Below, piece after piece: positions 1 through 12,802 of a DNA stretch of 64,000 nucleotides. A program made the position numbers and the translations under genes. Within the stretch, counting starts at the first letter, position 1; each line of letters begins with the position of its first letter. The notes beneath the pieces were generated by a model. It did not search any database and was not told the DNA's origin. It was given only the letters and a program-made list of their open reading frames with translations. Source of the stretch: Bin107 sp965221655 (lineage in GTDB: Bacteria; UBA8248); contig OZ244906.1 of NCBI GenBank assembly GCA_965221655.1, positions 1,612,001 through 1,676,000 on the forward strand. Direction: 5' to 3'.

Positions 1-2632
<2,632 letters not shown>

Positions 2633-2694
2633 TTCAACCCTCCTTGGGAATCATGCGTCATCCCCGGGCGACGGCCGATGAAGGCGCCCACGAC

Positions 2695-5600
2695 CTAGCC
2701 GGGCGCCTCGCCGCTCTCGATGAGTTCCACGTCGAGAGCGAGGCTCTGGAGCTCCTTGACCAGCACGTTGAACGACTCGGGCAGACTCGCCTCCAGGGTG
2801 TTCTCGCCCTTCACGATGGATTCGTACATTCGCGTGCGGCCGGAGACGTCGTCGCTCTTGACGGTGAGAATCTCCTGCAGCGTCTTGGCCGCGCCGTAGG
2901 CCTCGAGTGCCCAGACCTCCATCTCGCCCAGACGCTGGCCCCCGAACTGGGCCTTGCCGCCCAGGGGCTGCTGCGTGACGAGCGAGTAGGGCCCCGTGGA
3001 GCGGGCGTGAATCTTGTCGTCCACGAGGTGGTGGAGCTTGAGTATGTAGATGACCCCGACCGTCACCTTCTGCTCGAAGGGCTGGCCGGTCTTTCCGTCA
3101 AAGAGCCGCGTTTTGCCATAGGGCGGCAGGCTCGCCTCGTTCGTATAGCGGACGATGTCCTCTTCCGTCGCGCCGTCGAACACCGGCGTGGCGAAGTGCT
3201 TGTCCAGCACCTTGGCCGCCCAGCCCAGGTTCGTCTCCAGTATCTGGCCGACGTTCATCCGCGAGGGTACGCCGAGGGGGTTGAGCACGATCTCGATGGG
3301 CGTGCCGTCATCGAGATAGGGCATGTCTTCCTCGGGCACGATGATGGAGACGACGCCCTTGTTCCCGTGGCGCCCCGCCATCTTGTCCCCCACCTGGAGC
3401 TTGCGCTTCATCGCCACGTAGACCTTGACCATCTTGAGGACGCCGGGGGGCAGCTCGTCGCCGCGCTGCACCTTTTCCGTCTTCTCCTCGAGAATGCTTT
3501 CGAGCAGCGCCACCTGCTCGTTCGTGTGGTCGGCCATGGTCTGGACCTGCGCGCGCAAATCCTCCCCGACGGGCAAATCGAGCAGGTGGGCGCCGCTTAG
3601 GTTCTCGAGCCCCTTCGTGCTGAGCTTCTCTCCCTTGGAGAAGAATTTTTCCCCGGTCCTGGGGTGCACCACGTCGGCCAGAGCACCCTGCCCGACCAGG
3701 AGCGAGCGGATGCGCGCGTCGCCCTCGTCGAGCAGGATGCGTATCTCGTCGCCGTAGTCTTTCTCCAGACGGCTGATCTCCGCCTCTTCGAGCTCGAGCA
3801 TGCGGCTGTCCTTCTCCGCGCCGCGGCGGGAGAATACGCGCACCTCCACAATCGTCCCCTCGATGCCCGGGGGCACCCGGAGCGAGGAGTCGCGCACGTC
3901 GCCCGCCTTCTCGCCGAAGATGGCGCGCAACAGCTTCTCCTCGGGGCTGAGTTGCGTCTCGCCCTTGGGCGTGATGCGCCCGACGAGCACGTCGCCCGCC
4001 CCGACGCGCGCACCCACGCGCACGATGCCGCTCTCGTCGAGGTCGCGCAGGGCTTCCTCGCTCTGGTTCGGGATGTCGCGCGTGATCTCCTCGGGACCCT
4101 GTTTGGTGTCGCGCGCTTCGATCTCGAATTCCTCGATGTGGAGCGAGGTGTAGATATCTTCCTTCACCACCTTTTCGGAGATGACGATGGCGTCCTCGAA
4201 GTTGTAGCCGTTCCAGGGCATGAAAGCGACGAGCATGTTCCGGCCCAGGGCGAGCTCACCCTGATCGGTCGAGAACCCGTCTGCGATGATGTCGCCCTTC
4301 TTGACCTGCTGGCCCACGTGCACGATGGGCTTTTGGTTGATGCACGTGTTCTGGTTCGAGCGGCGGTACTTCACCAGGTTGTGAATGTAGACCCCCTCTT
4401 CCGCCAGGCTGCCCGCCTCCTCGCTCGCGCGGATGACGACGCGCGTCGCGTCCACGCTCACCACCCGCCCGTCGCACTTCGCAATAACGACCGCTCCCGA
4501 GTCGCGCGCCGCGATTCCCTCCATCCCCGTGCCGACGAAGGGGGCCTCGGGCCGCAGGAGGGGCACCGCCTGGCGCTGCATGTTCGAGCCCATGAGGGCG
4601 CGGTTCGCGTCGTCGTTCTCGAGGAAGGGAATAAGCGAGGTGGCCACGCTCACCAGCTGCTTGGGCGAGACGTCCATGTAGTCCACCTGCTCACGGGGCA
4701 CCATGACGAACTCCCCGCTCGTGCGCGCGGAGACGAACTCGTTGACGAGGCTGCCCTTCCCGTCCACGGGTGCGTTCGCCTGGGCGATCTTGTACTTGTC
4801 CTCATCGATCGCCGAGAGCCATTCCACGGCCTCGCCGACGCGCCCGTTCACCACTTTGCGGCAGGGCGTCTCGATGAAACCGTACTGGTTCACGCGCGCA
4901 TAGGTGGAGAGGCTCGCTATCAGGCCGATGTTCGGCCCCTCGGGCGTCTCGATGGGGCAAATGCGCCCGTAGTGGGTGGCGTGGACGTCGCGCACCTCAA
5001 AGCCCGCACGGTCGCGCGTGAGCCCCCCGGGACCCAGGGCGGAGAGCCTGCGCTTGTGGGTGATCTCCGAGAGCGGATTCGTCTGGTCCATGAACTGGCT
5101 GAGCTGGCTCGAGCCGAAAAACTCCTTGACCGCCGCGGTGATCATCTTCGAGTTCACCAGGTCGCGCACCATCACGTTCTCGGTGTCCTGGATGCTCAAC
5201 CGCTCGCGAATAGCGCGCTCCATGCGCACGAGCCCCACGCGGAACTGGCTCTCGAGCAGCTCGCCCACCGAGCGTACGCGGCGGTTGCCGAGGTGGTCGA
5301 TGTCGTCGACCGTGCCCTGGCCGTGGCGCAACTCGATGATATAGCGCACCGTGGCGATGACGTCGTTGAGCGTGAGCGTGCGCTGATCGAGCGGGAGGTT
5401 CAGCCCCAGCTTCGTGTTGAGTTTGAGCCGTCCGATGCGCGAGAGGTCGTAGCGCTTCGCGTTGAAGAAGAGATTCTCGAACAGCAGCCGCGCCGTCTCC
5501 TTGGTGGGCGGATCGCCCGGGCGCAGACGCTTGTAGATTTCGACCAGGGCATCTTCGTGCGCCTCGCACTTATCGCCCGTCAGGGTGTCGCGGATGGTCC

Positions 5601-6741
5601 TGTCCGCCCCGACGCCCGAGACGTAGAGAATCGCCAGCCGGGAAACTTTCTTCTCGCGCAGGGCGGCGAGCACTTCGGAGGTGATCTCCAGATTCGTGTC
5701 GAAGAGCAACTCGCCGGTTTCGGGGTCGGGCACGGGCTGGGCCAGAATCCCCCCGACAACCTCCTCGTCCCTGAGCTCGAGAGTCTCCACGCCCGCGGCC
5801 TGGAGCTTGCGCAGGGCGGCGCGCGTGAACTTGCGCCCCGCCCGCAACACCAACTCCCCCGTCTTGGGCAGCACGACGTCCTCGAAAATCCGCTGGTTCA
5901 CCATGAGCTCGGAGAGCTTCTTGTAGTAGGCGTCGCGCTTCTCGTCGTAGAAAATCTCCTCACTCTGGTAGAAGGAGTTGAGTATGTCGTCCTTGTCCAG
6001 GCCGAACGCGCGCAACAAGATGGTGACGGGCAGTTTGCGCCGCCTGTCGATGCGGACGTAGAGCAAATCCTTGCTGTCGAACTCGAAGTCCAGCCAACTG
6101 CCCCGGTAAGGAATGAGACGGGCCGTGAAGGCCGACTTGGCGGAGGGCTTCGCCTTGTCCGCACTGAAGAAGGCCCCGGGCGAGCGGTGCATCTGGCTCA
6201 CGACGACGCGCTCGGTGCCGTTGATGATGAAGGTGCCGTTCTCGGTCATGAGGGGGATTTCCCCCAGATAGACCTTCTGCTCCTTCACTTCGCGCACGCG
6301 GCGCTCTTTGGTCTGCTCGTCGCGTTCATAGACGGTGAGGCGCAGCATGACGCGCAAGGGTGCGACGTAGGTCATCCCCCGCTGGCGACACTCGTCGGCT
6401 TCATGTTTCTGGCGGCAGAAGACCTCCGCCCCCTCGTCGTCCTTGACGCCGGGACCGCCCAGGCCGGGATATTCGTTGCCCTTCGACTCCCAGAGGCCGA
6501 TTTCGTAACCCATATATTCGAGGGTTACGTTCTCGGCGGCGTCAGAGATAGGAAAGACGCTGCGAAAGACGCCCTCAAGCCCCTCGTCGGGTCGACGCTC
6601 GGCGGGACGCACGTCCCACTGCAAGAATCTCTCGTAGGAGGAAAGCTGGATATCTATGAGATTCGGGGTGTCGATAACCGCAGGTATGGAGGCGAAATCC
6701 TCTCGCGCCCTGTGGCCGTTGCTGCCGTTTTTTGTGTTCAT
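2695..6741 (-). CDS. rpoB: RNA polymerase subunit beta
   Basis: Core RNA polymerase subunit of 1348 residues, a normal length for Gram-negative rpoB. The rifampicin-binding cluster is intact around residues 543-570, with SQFMDQTNPLSE and THKRRLSALGPGGL, which predicts wild-type drug sensitivity at this site. Near residue 1117 is the conserved GDKMAGRHGNKG segment, which contacts the active site. The start is ATG 6741. It lies 95 bases after rplL and 62 before rpoC, the universal rplL-rpoB-rpoC order. The very long open frame on the opposite strand across this gene is a GC-rich antisense shadow. Confidence 0.98.
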   Translation of the reverse strand: MNTKNGSNGHRAREDFASIPAVIDTPNLIDIQLSSYERFLQWDVRPAERRPDEGLEGVFRSVFPISDAAENVTLEYMGYEIGLWESKGNEYPGLGGPGVKDDEGAEVFCRQKHEADECRQRGMTYVAPLRVMLRLTVYERDEQTKERRVREVKEQKVYLGEIPLMTENGTFIINGTERVVVSQMHRSPGAFFSADKAKPSAKSAFTARLIPYRGSWLDFEFDSKDLLYVRIDRRRKLPVTILLRAFGLDKDDILNSFYQSEEIFYDEKRDAYYKKLSELMVNQRIFEDVVLPKTGELVLRAGRKFTRAALRKLQAAGVETLELRDEEVVGGILAQPVPDPETGELLFDTNLEITSEVLAALREKKVSRLAILYVSGVGADRTIRDTLTGDKCEAHEDALVEIYKRLRPGDPPTKETARLLFENLFFNAKRYDLSRIGRLKLNTKLGLNLPLDQRTLTLNDVIATVRYIIELRHGQGTVDDIDHLGNRRVRSVGELLESQFRVGLVRMERAIRERLSIQDTENVMVRDLVNSKMITAAVKEFFGSSQLSQFMDQTNPLSEITHKRRLSALGPGGLTRDRAGFEVRDVHATHYGRICPIETPEGPNIGLIASLSTYARVNQYGFIETPCRKVVNGRVGEAVEWLSAIDEDKYKIAQANAPVDGKGSLVNEFVSARTSGEFVMVPREQVDYMDVSPKQLVSVATSLIPFLENDDANRALMGSNMQRQAVPLLRPEAPFVGTGMEGIAARDSGAVVIAKCDGRVVSVDATRVVIRASEEAGSLAEEGVYIHNLVKYRRSNQNTCINQKPIVHVGQQVKKGDIIADGFSTDQGELALGRNMLVAFMPWNGYNFEDAIVISEKVVKEDIYTSLHIEEFEIEARDTKQGPEEITRDIPNQSEEALRDLDESGIVRVGARVGAGDVLVGRITPKGETQLSPEEKLLRAIFGEKAGDVRDSSLRVPPGIEGTIVEVRVFSRRGAEKDSRMLELEEAEISRLEKDYGDEIRILLDEGDARIRSLLVGQGALADVVHPRTGEKFFSKGEKLSTKGLENLSGAHLLDLPVGEDLRAQVQTMADHTNEQVALLESILEEKTEKVQRGDELPPGVLKMVKVYVAMKRKLQVGDKMAGRHGNKGVVSIIVPEEDMPYLDDGTPIEIVLNPLGVPSRMNVGQILETNLGWAAKVLDKHFATPVFDGATEEDIVRYTNEASLPPYGKTRLFDGKTGQPFEQKVTVGVIYILKLHHLVDDKIHARSTGPYSLVTQQPLGGKAQFGGQRLGEMEVWALEAYGAAKTLQEILTVKSDDVSGRTRMYESIVKGENTLEASLPESFNVLVKELQSLALDVELIESGEAPG

Positions 6742-6784
6742 GCGCGCTCACCTCAAGGAAAATGGGGCGATTCCAGTAAGGCGC

Positions 6785-6802
6785 GGACCGTTTTTGCGGT
6801 CC
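6785..6802 (-). promoter_or_regulatory. Hairpin between rplL and rpoB
   Basis: A perfect 6-bp stem (GGACCG/CGGTCC) with a six-base loop lies in the 95-base rplL-rpoB gap. No T tract follows on the minus strand. It therefore looks less like a full terminator than like an attenuator or RNA-processing hairpin, as known between these genes in enterobacteria. Function is inference. Confidence 0.35.
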
Positions 6803-6836
6803 CCGCAGACCAGACCCATCGGTTCCCGGGCGAGCG

Positions 6837-7220
6837 TTACGTGATTTCCACCTCCGCACCGACCTCTTTGAGTTTCTCCGCCGCGGCATCGGCGTCTTCT
6901 TTCGACACCGACTCCACAACCGCCTGGGGGGCGCCTTCCACCAAGTCTTTCGCCTCCTTGAGACCGAGGCTGGTCAATTCGCGTACTGCCTTGATGACCT
7001 TGATCTTTTCCGAACCGAAGGATTTGAGGTTGACGGTGAACTCCGTCTTCTCCTCGGCGGCAGGTGCGGCCTCGCCGCCGGCGGCCACGCCCGCACCCGC
7101 TACCATCATTGGAGCGGCGGCGGAGACGCCGAACTTCTCCTCGAGCTCCTTGACGAGCTCACTGAGTTCCATCACCGTCATGTTTTCGATGTAGTCGATC
7201 ACTTCCGCTTTGGTCGCCAC
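6837..7220 (-). CDS. rplL: 50S ribosomal protein L7/L12
   Basis: Stalk protein of the large ribosomal subunit that recruits translation GTPases. The 127-residue protein has the helical dimerisation N-terminus (IDYIENMTVMELSELVKELE), an Ala/Gly-rich hinge (about 45-60) and the conserved C-terminal domain (IKVIKAVRELTSLGLKEAKDL). The frame is open to a TTG at 7241, but GTG 7220 gives the usual start VATKAEV and has an AGGAAAGGG-type ribosome site in front. It lies 105 bases after rplJ in the rplKAJL-rpoBC operon. Confidence 0.96.
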   Translation of the reverse strand: MATKAEVIDYIENMTVMELSELVKELEEKFGVSAAAPMMVAGAGVAAGGEAAPAAEEKTEFTVNLKSFGSEKIKVIKAVRELTSLGLKEAKDLVEGAPQAVVESVSKEDADAAAEKLKEVGAEVEIT

Positions 7221-7325
7221 AATTCCGCCCTTTCCTCTCAATACACAACCAACCAGGGGCCGCGAACGGCCATCTATTTTGAAAAATTCTCGGTTCGGCC
7301 GCCACTTTCAGGCCAACCATTCATA

Positions 7326-7892
7326 TTACTCTTCTTTTTTATTTTTTGCAATCGCGTCCACGACGTTCACCAAGCCGGACAGGACGGCGTGCAGCACCCT
7401 GGGCAGACCCGCCACGGGCGCTTGCAGCGTGCCAAGCAGCTTCGCAAGCAAAACCTCGCGCGAGGGCAGGTCGGCCAGCGCTTCGACCTCGGTGGCCTCG
7501 ATGAACCTCCCGTCCAGAACGCCGCCCTTGATCTCGCCCGCAGACGCCTCTTTCGTGAACTCTTTGAGCACCTTGGCGGGCGCCGCCGGATCTCCGTCGG
7601 TCGTCGCGATGGAGATCGGCCCGAGGAGCCTGCCGCGCAACTCCGCGAAGTCAGTACCCTCCACCGCCCGCTCGGCAAGCGTGTTCTTGACGACGGAGAG
7701 CCGAACGCCCGCCTCGCGCGTCTGCCGCCTGAGCGTCGTCATCTGCGCCACGCTCAGCCCCCGGTAGTCGAACAAAACCAGAGAGGCACTCTCTTTGAAA
7801 CGATTCCGGAGGGCCTCCACCGCCTCCGTCTTGTCGGAGCGCGGCTCTTTGCCCGCCGCCAGCCTCCCCTTCTGCGCAACGCCTGTCGCCAT
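7326..7892 (-). CDS. rplJ: 50S ribosomal protein L10
   Basis: Base of the ribosomal stalk; binds L7/L12 dimers and 23S rRNA and in many bacteria represses its own operon. It is 188 residues, slightly longer than the E. coli protein. The family pattern is clear: LFDYRGLSVAQMTTLRRQTREAG near the N-terminus, VVKNTLAERA, then GPISIATTDGDP. The C-terminal helix that carries L7/L12 ends in a Lys/Glu tail. Start ATG 7892 has GGAG upstream. rplA ends 11 bases before it. Confidence 0.97.
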   Translation of the reverse strand: MATGVAQKGRLAAGKEPRSDKTEAVEALRNRFKESASLVLFDYRGLSVAQMTTLRRQTREAGVRLSVVKNTLAERAVEGTDFAELRGRLLGPISIATTDGDPAAPAKVLKEFTKEASAGEIKGGVLDGRFIEATEVEALADLPSREVLLAKLLGTLQAPVAGLPRVLHAVLSGLVNVVDAIAKNKKEE

Positions 7893-7903
7893 GTGGGGTC
7901 TCC

Positions 7904-8608
7904 TTATTTCAACGCCGCGAGAAGGGTCTGGTGGTCGACCCGCACGCCCGGCCCCATCGTGCTCGAGATGGAGAGGGCCTTGAAGTAGACGCCCTTGCTC
8001 GCCGCGGGCTTCGCGCGCACGAGCGCGTCCACTATCGCCGAGACGTTCTCGGAGAGCGCGTTCTGCTCGAAGCTCACCTTGCCGACCGGCGCGTGGACGA
8101 TGCCCGCCTTGTCCACGCGATATTCCACCTTGCCCGCCTTGATCTCGCGTACCATGCGTCCCACGTCGAACGAAACGGTGCCGGATTTGGGGTTGGGCAT
8201 CATGCCGCGCGGGCCGAGCAGCCGGCCGAGCTTGCCCACGACGCTCATCACGTCCGGGGTCGCCACCACGCGGTCGAACTCCATCCAGCCGCCCTGGACC
8301 TTCTCGGCCAGATCGTCCGCGCCCACGTAGTCCGCACCCGCCTCCTTGGCCTCGGCCACCTTCTCGCCCTTGGTGAAAGCCAGGACGCGCTCTTCTTTGC
8401 CGATGCCGTTGGGCAGGACGACGCTTCCGCGCACCATCTGGTCGGCGTGGCGCGGGTCCACGCCGAGTTTCACGGCGAGCTCGACCGTCTCGTCGAACTT
8501 CGCCGAGGAGAGCTCCTTCACCAGTCCTACGGCTTCGGAGAGGTCATGCATCTTCTCCCGCTCGATTCTCTCGCGGGCTTCGCGGTACTTCTTGCCCCGG
8601 CTGGGCAT
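7904..8608 (-). CDS. rplA: 50S ribosomal protein L1
   Basis: L1-stalk protein that binds 23S rRNA and helps release deacylated tRNA; in many bacteria it also represses translation of the L11 operon. The 234 residues match the family length. Recognisable segments are VELAVKLGVDPRHADQMVRG, GADYVGADDLAEKVQGGW and LGRLLGPRGMMPNPKSGTV. ATG 8608 has an excellent AAGGAGGAG site. It follows rplK by 57 bases in the same operon. Confidence 0.98.
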   Translation of the reverse strand: MPSRGKKYREARERIEREKMHDLSEAVGLVKELSSAKFDETVELAVKLGVDPRHADQMVRGSVVLPNGIGKEERVLAFTKGEKVAEAKEAGADYVGADDLAEKVQGGWMEFDRVVATPDVMSVVGKLGRLLGPRGMMPNPKSGTVSFDVGRMVREIKAGKVEYRVDKAGIVHAPVGKVSFEQNALSENVSAIVDALVRAKPAASKGVYFKALSISSTMGPGVRVDHQTLLAALK

Positions 8609-8665
8609 CTCTTTCTCCTCCTTCGTGGTTCGAGCGGCGCGCAGGCGCCTCCCACATTGAGAAAA

Positions 8666-9091
8666 CTATCCACTGACCTCGATGCCCATGCTGCGGGCGG
8701 TGCCCTCGATGATGCGCACGGCGGCGTCGAGGTCGGCGCTGTTCAGGTCGTCTTTCTTGATCTCGGCTATCTCTTCGAGTTGCTTGCGGGTCACGCTGCC
8801 CACGCCTTCGCGCCCGGGCTCGGAGGAGCCCTTCGCCAGCGCGGCGGCCTGCTTCAGCAAGGCGGAGGCGGGCGGACTCTTCATGATGAAGGTGAAGCTC
8901 TTGTCCGCGTACACCGAGATCACGACCGGGATGATCGTGCCCTCCTTGCCCTGGGTCTGCGCGTTGAAGGCCTTGCAGAACTCCATGATGTTCACGCCCT
9001 GCTGGCCGAGGGCGGGCCCGACGGGCGGGGCGGGGTTCGCCTGACCCGCGGGTATTTGCAGCTTGATCATGCCGACCGCTTCTTTCGCCAT
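8666..9091 (-). CDS. rplK: 50S ribosomal protein L11
   Basis: Part of the GTPase-associated centre of the 50S subunit and the sensor side of the stringent response. 141 residues, the standard length. The N-terminal domain has the proline-rich ANPAPPVGPALGQQGVNIMEFCKAFN segment and the C-terminal RNA-binding domain ends with VRIIEGTARSMGIEV. The window also encodes PrmA (58158-59036), the methyltransferase that modifies this protein. An AGAGGGG site precedes ATG 9091. Confidence 0.98.
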   Translation of the reverse strand: MAKEAVGMIKLQIPAGQANPAPPVGPALGQQGVNIMEFCKAFNAQTQGKEGTIIPVVISVYADKSFTFIMKSPPASALLKQAAALAKGSSEPGREGVGSVTRKQLEEIAEIKKDDLNSADLDAAVRIIEGTARSMGIEVSG

Positions 9092-9130
9092 TTTCCCCTC
9101 TCGAAGAACCCGAGCGCGAAACCGCGCGCC

Positions 9131-9658
9131 CTAGACTTTCTCCACCTGGAGCATCTCGAGTTCCACGGGCGTAGTGCGCCCGAAGATGCTGACCATGACC
9201 TTGAGCTTGCCTCTGTCCGGATGCACCTCGTCGATCTCGCCGGTGAAGTTCACGAAGGGACCGTCGATGACCCGAATGTTCTCGCCCTTCTCGAAGTCGA
9301 TCTTGGGCTTGGGCTTTTCGGCCTCTCCGCTCATCTGCTTGAGAATGTTTTCCATCTCGGCGTCGGAGAGCGGGGTCGGGGAGGTCCCTCCCAGAAAACC
9401 CGTCACCTTCGGCGTGTTCTTGACGACGTACCAGGTATCCTCGTCGCACTCCATGCGGATGAGGACGTAGCCAGGGAAGAATTTGCGTGAAGTGGTGCGC
9501 TTCTTGCCTCCCTTGACCTTCACCACCTGCTCGGTGGGCACCACGATTTCCCCGAGCTTCTCCTCATAGGGCTTTCCGTGAAACTGATCCTCTATCGATC
9601 GTTTCACCTTGTTCTCGAAACCCGAGTAGGTGTGCACCACGTACCAGTTCATCGACAT
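9131..9658 (-). CDS. nusG: Transcription termination/antitermination factor NusG
   Basis: Binds RNA polymerase and couples transcription to Rho and to ribosomes. The 175-residue protein has an NGN domain beginning WYVVHTYSGFENKV and a C-terminal KOW domain with GPFVNFTGEIDEV. The open frame extends upstream through secE, but homology starts at the MSMNWYV segment. Either ATG 9658 or ATG 9652 could be used and neither has a strong ribosome site, so the exact start is uncertain by two codons. secE ends 14 bases upstream. Confidence 0.95.
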   Translation of the reverse strand: MSMNWYVVHTYSGFENKVKRSIEDQFHGKPYEEKLGEIVVPTEQVVKVKGGKKRTTSRKFFPGYVLIRMECDEDTWYVVKNTPKVTGFLGGTSPTPLSDAEMENILKQMSGEAEKPKPKIDFEKGENIRVIDGPFVNFTGEIDEVHPDRGKLKVMVSIFGRTTPVELEMLQVEKV

Positions 9659-9672
9659 ACCGAGACCCTGTG

Positions 9673-9888
9673 CTAGAAACCGAAGTTGAGGAAATAGCTG
9701 ATGAAACGCGACAATGCCAGGTCGACTACCCCCAAATATACCGCAATGATGAAGACGAACACGAGAGCCATGACGGTTTGCACCGCCGTCTGGCGCAGGC
9801 CGAGCCACGTAACGCGCTTCGCCTCGCTCTGCACGTCGCGCAGGAAGGAACGCCCCTGGCGAAACCAGCCCAGCACCTTCTCGCTCAT
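9673..9888 (-). CDS. secE: Preprotein translocase subunit SecE (short form)
   Basis: Small essential clamp subunit of the SecYEG channel. The 71-residue single-membrane-segment form is seen: an amphipathic EAKRVTWLGLRQT helix followed by a hydrophobic stretch (about residues 32-57). The E. coli protein has two additional N-terminal helices that are missing here, as in most bacteria. Start ATG 9888 has GGAGAG seven bases upstream. The open frame continues upstream only through tRNA-Trp and is not coding there. Confidence 0.93.
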   Translation of the reverse strand: MSEKVLGWFRQGRSFLRDVQSEAKRVTWLGLRQTAVQTVMALVFVFIIAVYLGVVDLALSRFISYFLNFGF

Positions 9889-9917
9889 CCGTCTACTCTC
9901 CGCAATCGCCGCGCGCG

Positions 9918-9994
9918 TGGCAGGCCAGGAGGGACTCGAACCCCCAACCGCCGGATTTGGAGTCCGGTGCTCTGCCAAATTGAGCTACTGGCCT
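9918..9994 (-). tRNA. trnW: tRNA-Trp (anticodon CCA)
   Basis: A complete cloverleaf with a 7-bp acceptor stem (AGGCCAG/CTGGCCT), anticodon loop CTCCAAA, TTCGAGTC T-loop and an encoded 3' CCA. It sits 19 bases after tuf and 29 before secE, inside the operon, so tRNA processing would cut the tuf-secE transcript. The tuf-trnW-secE-nusG order is widespread in bacteria. Confidence 0.97.
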
Positions 9995-10013
9995 GTGCGA
10001 CCGGCGACTTGCC

Positions 10014-11192
<1,179 letters not shown>

Positions 11193-11303
11193 GGCTCACC
11201 ATCTCCTCATCGTTGTTTTTTTTCCGATTGTCGTGTCGACCCATCCGGGGAAGAGGAAACGCCTCCCCCATCTCCGCCTTTCGAAAAATCGAAAAAACGC
11301 GCC

Positions 11304-11333
11304 CTTATACACGCTCGGGCGAAGATATGTCCA
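11304..11333 (-). promoter_or_regulatory. Probable sigma70 promoter for tuf
   Basis: On the minus strand TGGACA (11333-11328) and TATAAG (11309-11304) are separated by 18 bases, each one mismatch from consensus. It lies between tRNA-Thr(GGT) and tuf, giving a leader of about 105 nt. A second promoter here would let tuf be made independently of tRNA processing. Confidence 0.55.
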
Positions 11334-11390
11334 TCACCCGGCGTCCAAATCGCGCGCGTATGGCTGCCGCGACATCTTTCGCTCTGCCCG

Positions 11391-11466
11391 TGGAGCCCAC
11401 GACCGGACTTGAACCGGTGACCTCTTCCTTACCAAGGAAGTGCTCTGCCGGCTGAGCTACGTGGGC
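11391..11466 (-). tRNA. tRNA-Thr (anticodon GGT)
   Basis: Cloverleaf with GCCCACG/CGTGGGC acceptor stem, anticodon loop TTGGTAA, T-loop GTTCAAGTC and encoded CCA. Last tRNA of the cluster before tuf, the position of thrT in E. coli. Confidence 0.97.
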
Positions 11467-11566
11467 CGGACACGCGCGGAGCGGATGATACAACTTATTT
11501 CGGCCGGGGCAACCCCGAGGGCCAACATCCACCCCCGCTGCGGCGCCGGTGCGCCGCGCAACGTCA

Positions 11567-11642
11567 TGGAGCGGGAAACGGGACTCGAACCCGCGGCCCT
11601 CAGCTTGGAAGGCTGATGCTCTACCAACTGAGCTATTCCCGC
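11567..11642 (-). tRNA. tRNA-Gly (anticodon TCC)
   Basis: Cloverleaf with GCGGGAA/TTCCCGC acceptor stem, anticodon loop CTTCCAA, GTTCGAGTC T-loop and encoded CCA. Third gene of the Thr-Tyr-Gly-Thr array. Confidence 0.97.
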
Positions 11643-11682
11643 CTCTGCGTTCGGGGAAACCTCTCGGCGTCGATGCACTCGT

Positions 11683-11767
11683 TGGTGGGGAGGGGAGGAT
11701 TCGAACCTCCGAAGGCTGAGCCGTCAGATTTACAGTCTGATCCCTTTGGCCACTCGGGAACCTCCCC
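11683..11767 (-). tRNA. tRNA-Tyr (anticodon GTA)
   Basis: Class II tRNA of 85 bases with a long variable arm, GGGGAGG/CCTCCCC acceptor stem, anticodon loop CTGTAAA and encoded CCA. Confidence 0.97.
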
Positions 11768-11875
11768 GCAAAACGTTCTCGCCGAAAAACCACGCCCAAT
11801 GCCATGAAACCGCTTGTGAACACCCCGCCGCAACAACGCCGCGGGAGGCTTCACCACCGGGGTTCCGCCCCGCCG

Positions 11876-11951
11876 TGGAGCTGGCGAGAGGACTCGAACC
11901 TCCGACCTGCTGATTACAAATCAGCTGCTCTACCCGCTGAGCTACGCCAGC
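11876..11951 (-). tRNA. tRNA-Thr (anticodon TGT)
   Basis: Cloverleaf with GCTGGCG/CGCCAGC acceptor stem, anticodon loop TTTGTAA and encoded CCA. First tRNA of the cluster, directly downstream of a strong promoter. Confidence 0.97.
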
Positions 11952-11966
11952 CGGCGAAGGCGAATC

Positions 11967-11995
11967 AAGGTAGGCTTCCCCACCCGCCTTGTCAA
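11967..11995 (-). promoter_or_regulatory. Strong sigma70 promoter of the tRNA-tuf transcription unit
   Basis: Perfect -35 TTGACA (11995-11990), 17-base spacer and -10 TACCTT (11972-11967). Start of transcription is expected about 10 bases before tRNA-Thr(TGT). It probably drives the four tRNAs and tuf, and may read on into tRNA-Trp and secE-nusG. Confidence 0.75.
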
Positions 11996-12055
11996 CCCTA
12001 TATGCCTTTCGGGTAGGAAAAGCAAACGGCCCGCGCACGCTGGGCGAATCCGCCC

Positions 12056-12802
12056 TCAAGGCGAAGCCTCTGCGCGGGGCGCCGCGCACAGCGCGTGCAG
12101 CAGAATGGCCGCCGCTACCGATGCGTTCAGCGAGGAGACGACGCCCCCCGCGATGGGTATGCGAAGCCCCAGGTCGCAGGTCCTGCGCACCAGCGGACGT
12201 ACGCCGCGGCCCTCCGCGCCTATCACCAGCCCGCAGGGGCGCGGGAGGTCGTCTGCCCCCAGCGTTTTCTCGCCGCGCGCGTCCGCCGCCAGCATCCAGT
12301 AGCCCGCCTCCTTGAGCACCGAGACGGCGCGTGCGAGATTCGTGACCCGCGCGAGCGGCAGCGTCTCGAGCGCGCCCGAGGCCGCCTTCGCGCAGGCCGG
12401 CGTGAGACCCGCGGCGCCGTCCTTCGGCCAGACGACGCCGCCCGCTCCCAGGGCCGCCGCGCTGCGCAGGATGGCCCCCAGGTTGCGCGGGTCCTGCACA
12501 CCGTCGAGCACCAGGAGGGGTGGAGCCGCCTCGGGCTGGGCGGCAAGCAGCGCGTCGAGCGCAAGCAGGGGCGTCGGGGAGACTTCCGCCACCACGTTCT
12601 GGTGCTGCGCCGTGGCGGCCATTCTCGCAAGTTCTCCGGCGCGCACATGCTTCACGGGTACGCCTTGTGCTTGTGCTAAGCGCGCGGCCTCCATCGCCCT
12701 GCGGCCCCGGACCACGAACAAGCACCGCACGCGCGCTGAGCCGCGCTCGAGAGCCGCAAGCACGCTGTGCGTACCGCAAATGTATTCGGCCCCGGAGGTC
12801 AT
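12056..12802 (-). CDS. rlmB: 23S rRNA (guanosine-2'-O)-methyltransferase, TrmH/SpoU family
   Basis: Methylates a conserved guanosine of the 23S peptidyl-transferase loop (G2251 in E. coli). The 248-residue protein has the N-terminal L30e-like substrate domain (ICGTHSVLAALE, QGVPVKHV) and the knotted SPOUT domain with LDGVQDPRNLGAILRSAAALG, GLVIGAEGRGV and IPIAGGVVSSLNASVAAAI. ATG 12802 is chosen from homology; the frame is open to 13009 but that extension has no family similarity. No strong ribosome site is seen. It lies between cysS and the tRNA cluster, matching the cysS-...-rlmB-...-secE order of Firmicutes. Confidence 0.93.
   Translation of the reverse strand: MTSGAEYICGTHSVLAALERGSARVRCLFVVRGRRAMEAARLAQAQGVPVKHVRAGELARMAATAQHQNVVAEVSPTPLLALDALLAAQPEAAPPLLVLDGVQDPRNLGAILRSAAALGAGGVVWPKDGAAGLTPACAKAASGALETLPLARVTNLARAVSVLKEAGYWMLAADARGEKTLGADDLPRPCGLVIGAEGRGVRPLVRRTCDLGLRIPIAGGVVSSLNASVAAAILLHALCAAPRAEASP

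Noticed and set aside
3664..7194. 1176-codon open frame on the plus strand
   Set aside because: Antisense to rpoB and rplL, with no recognisable domain. It is a GC-bias shadow.
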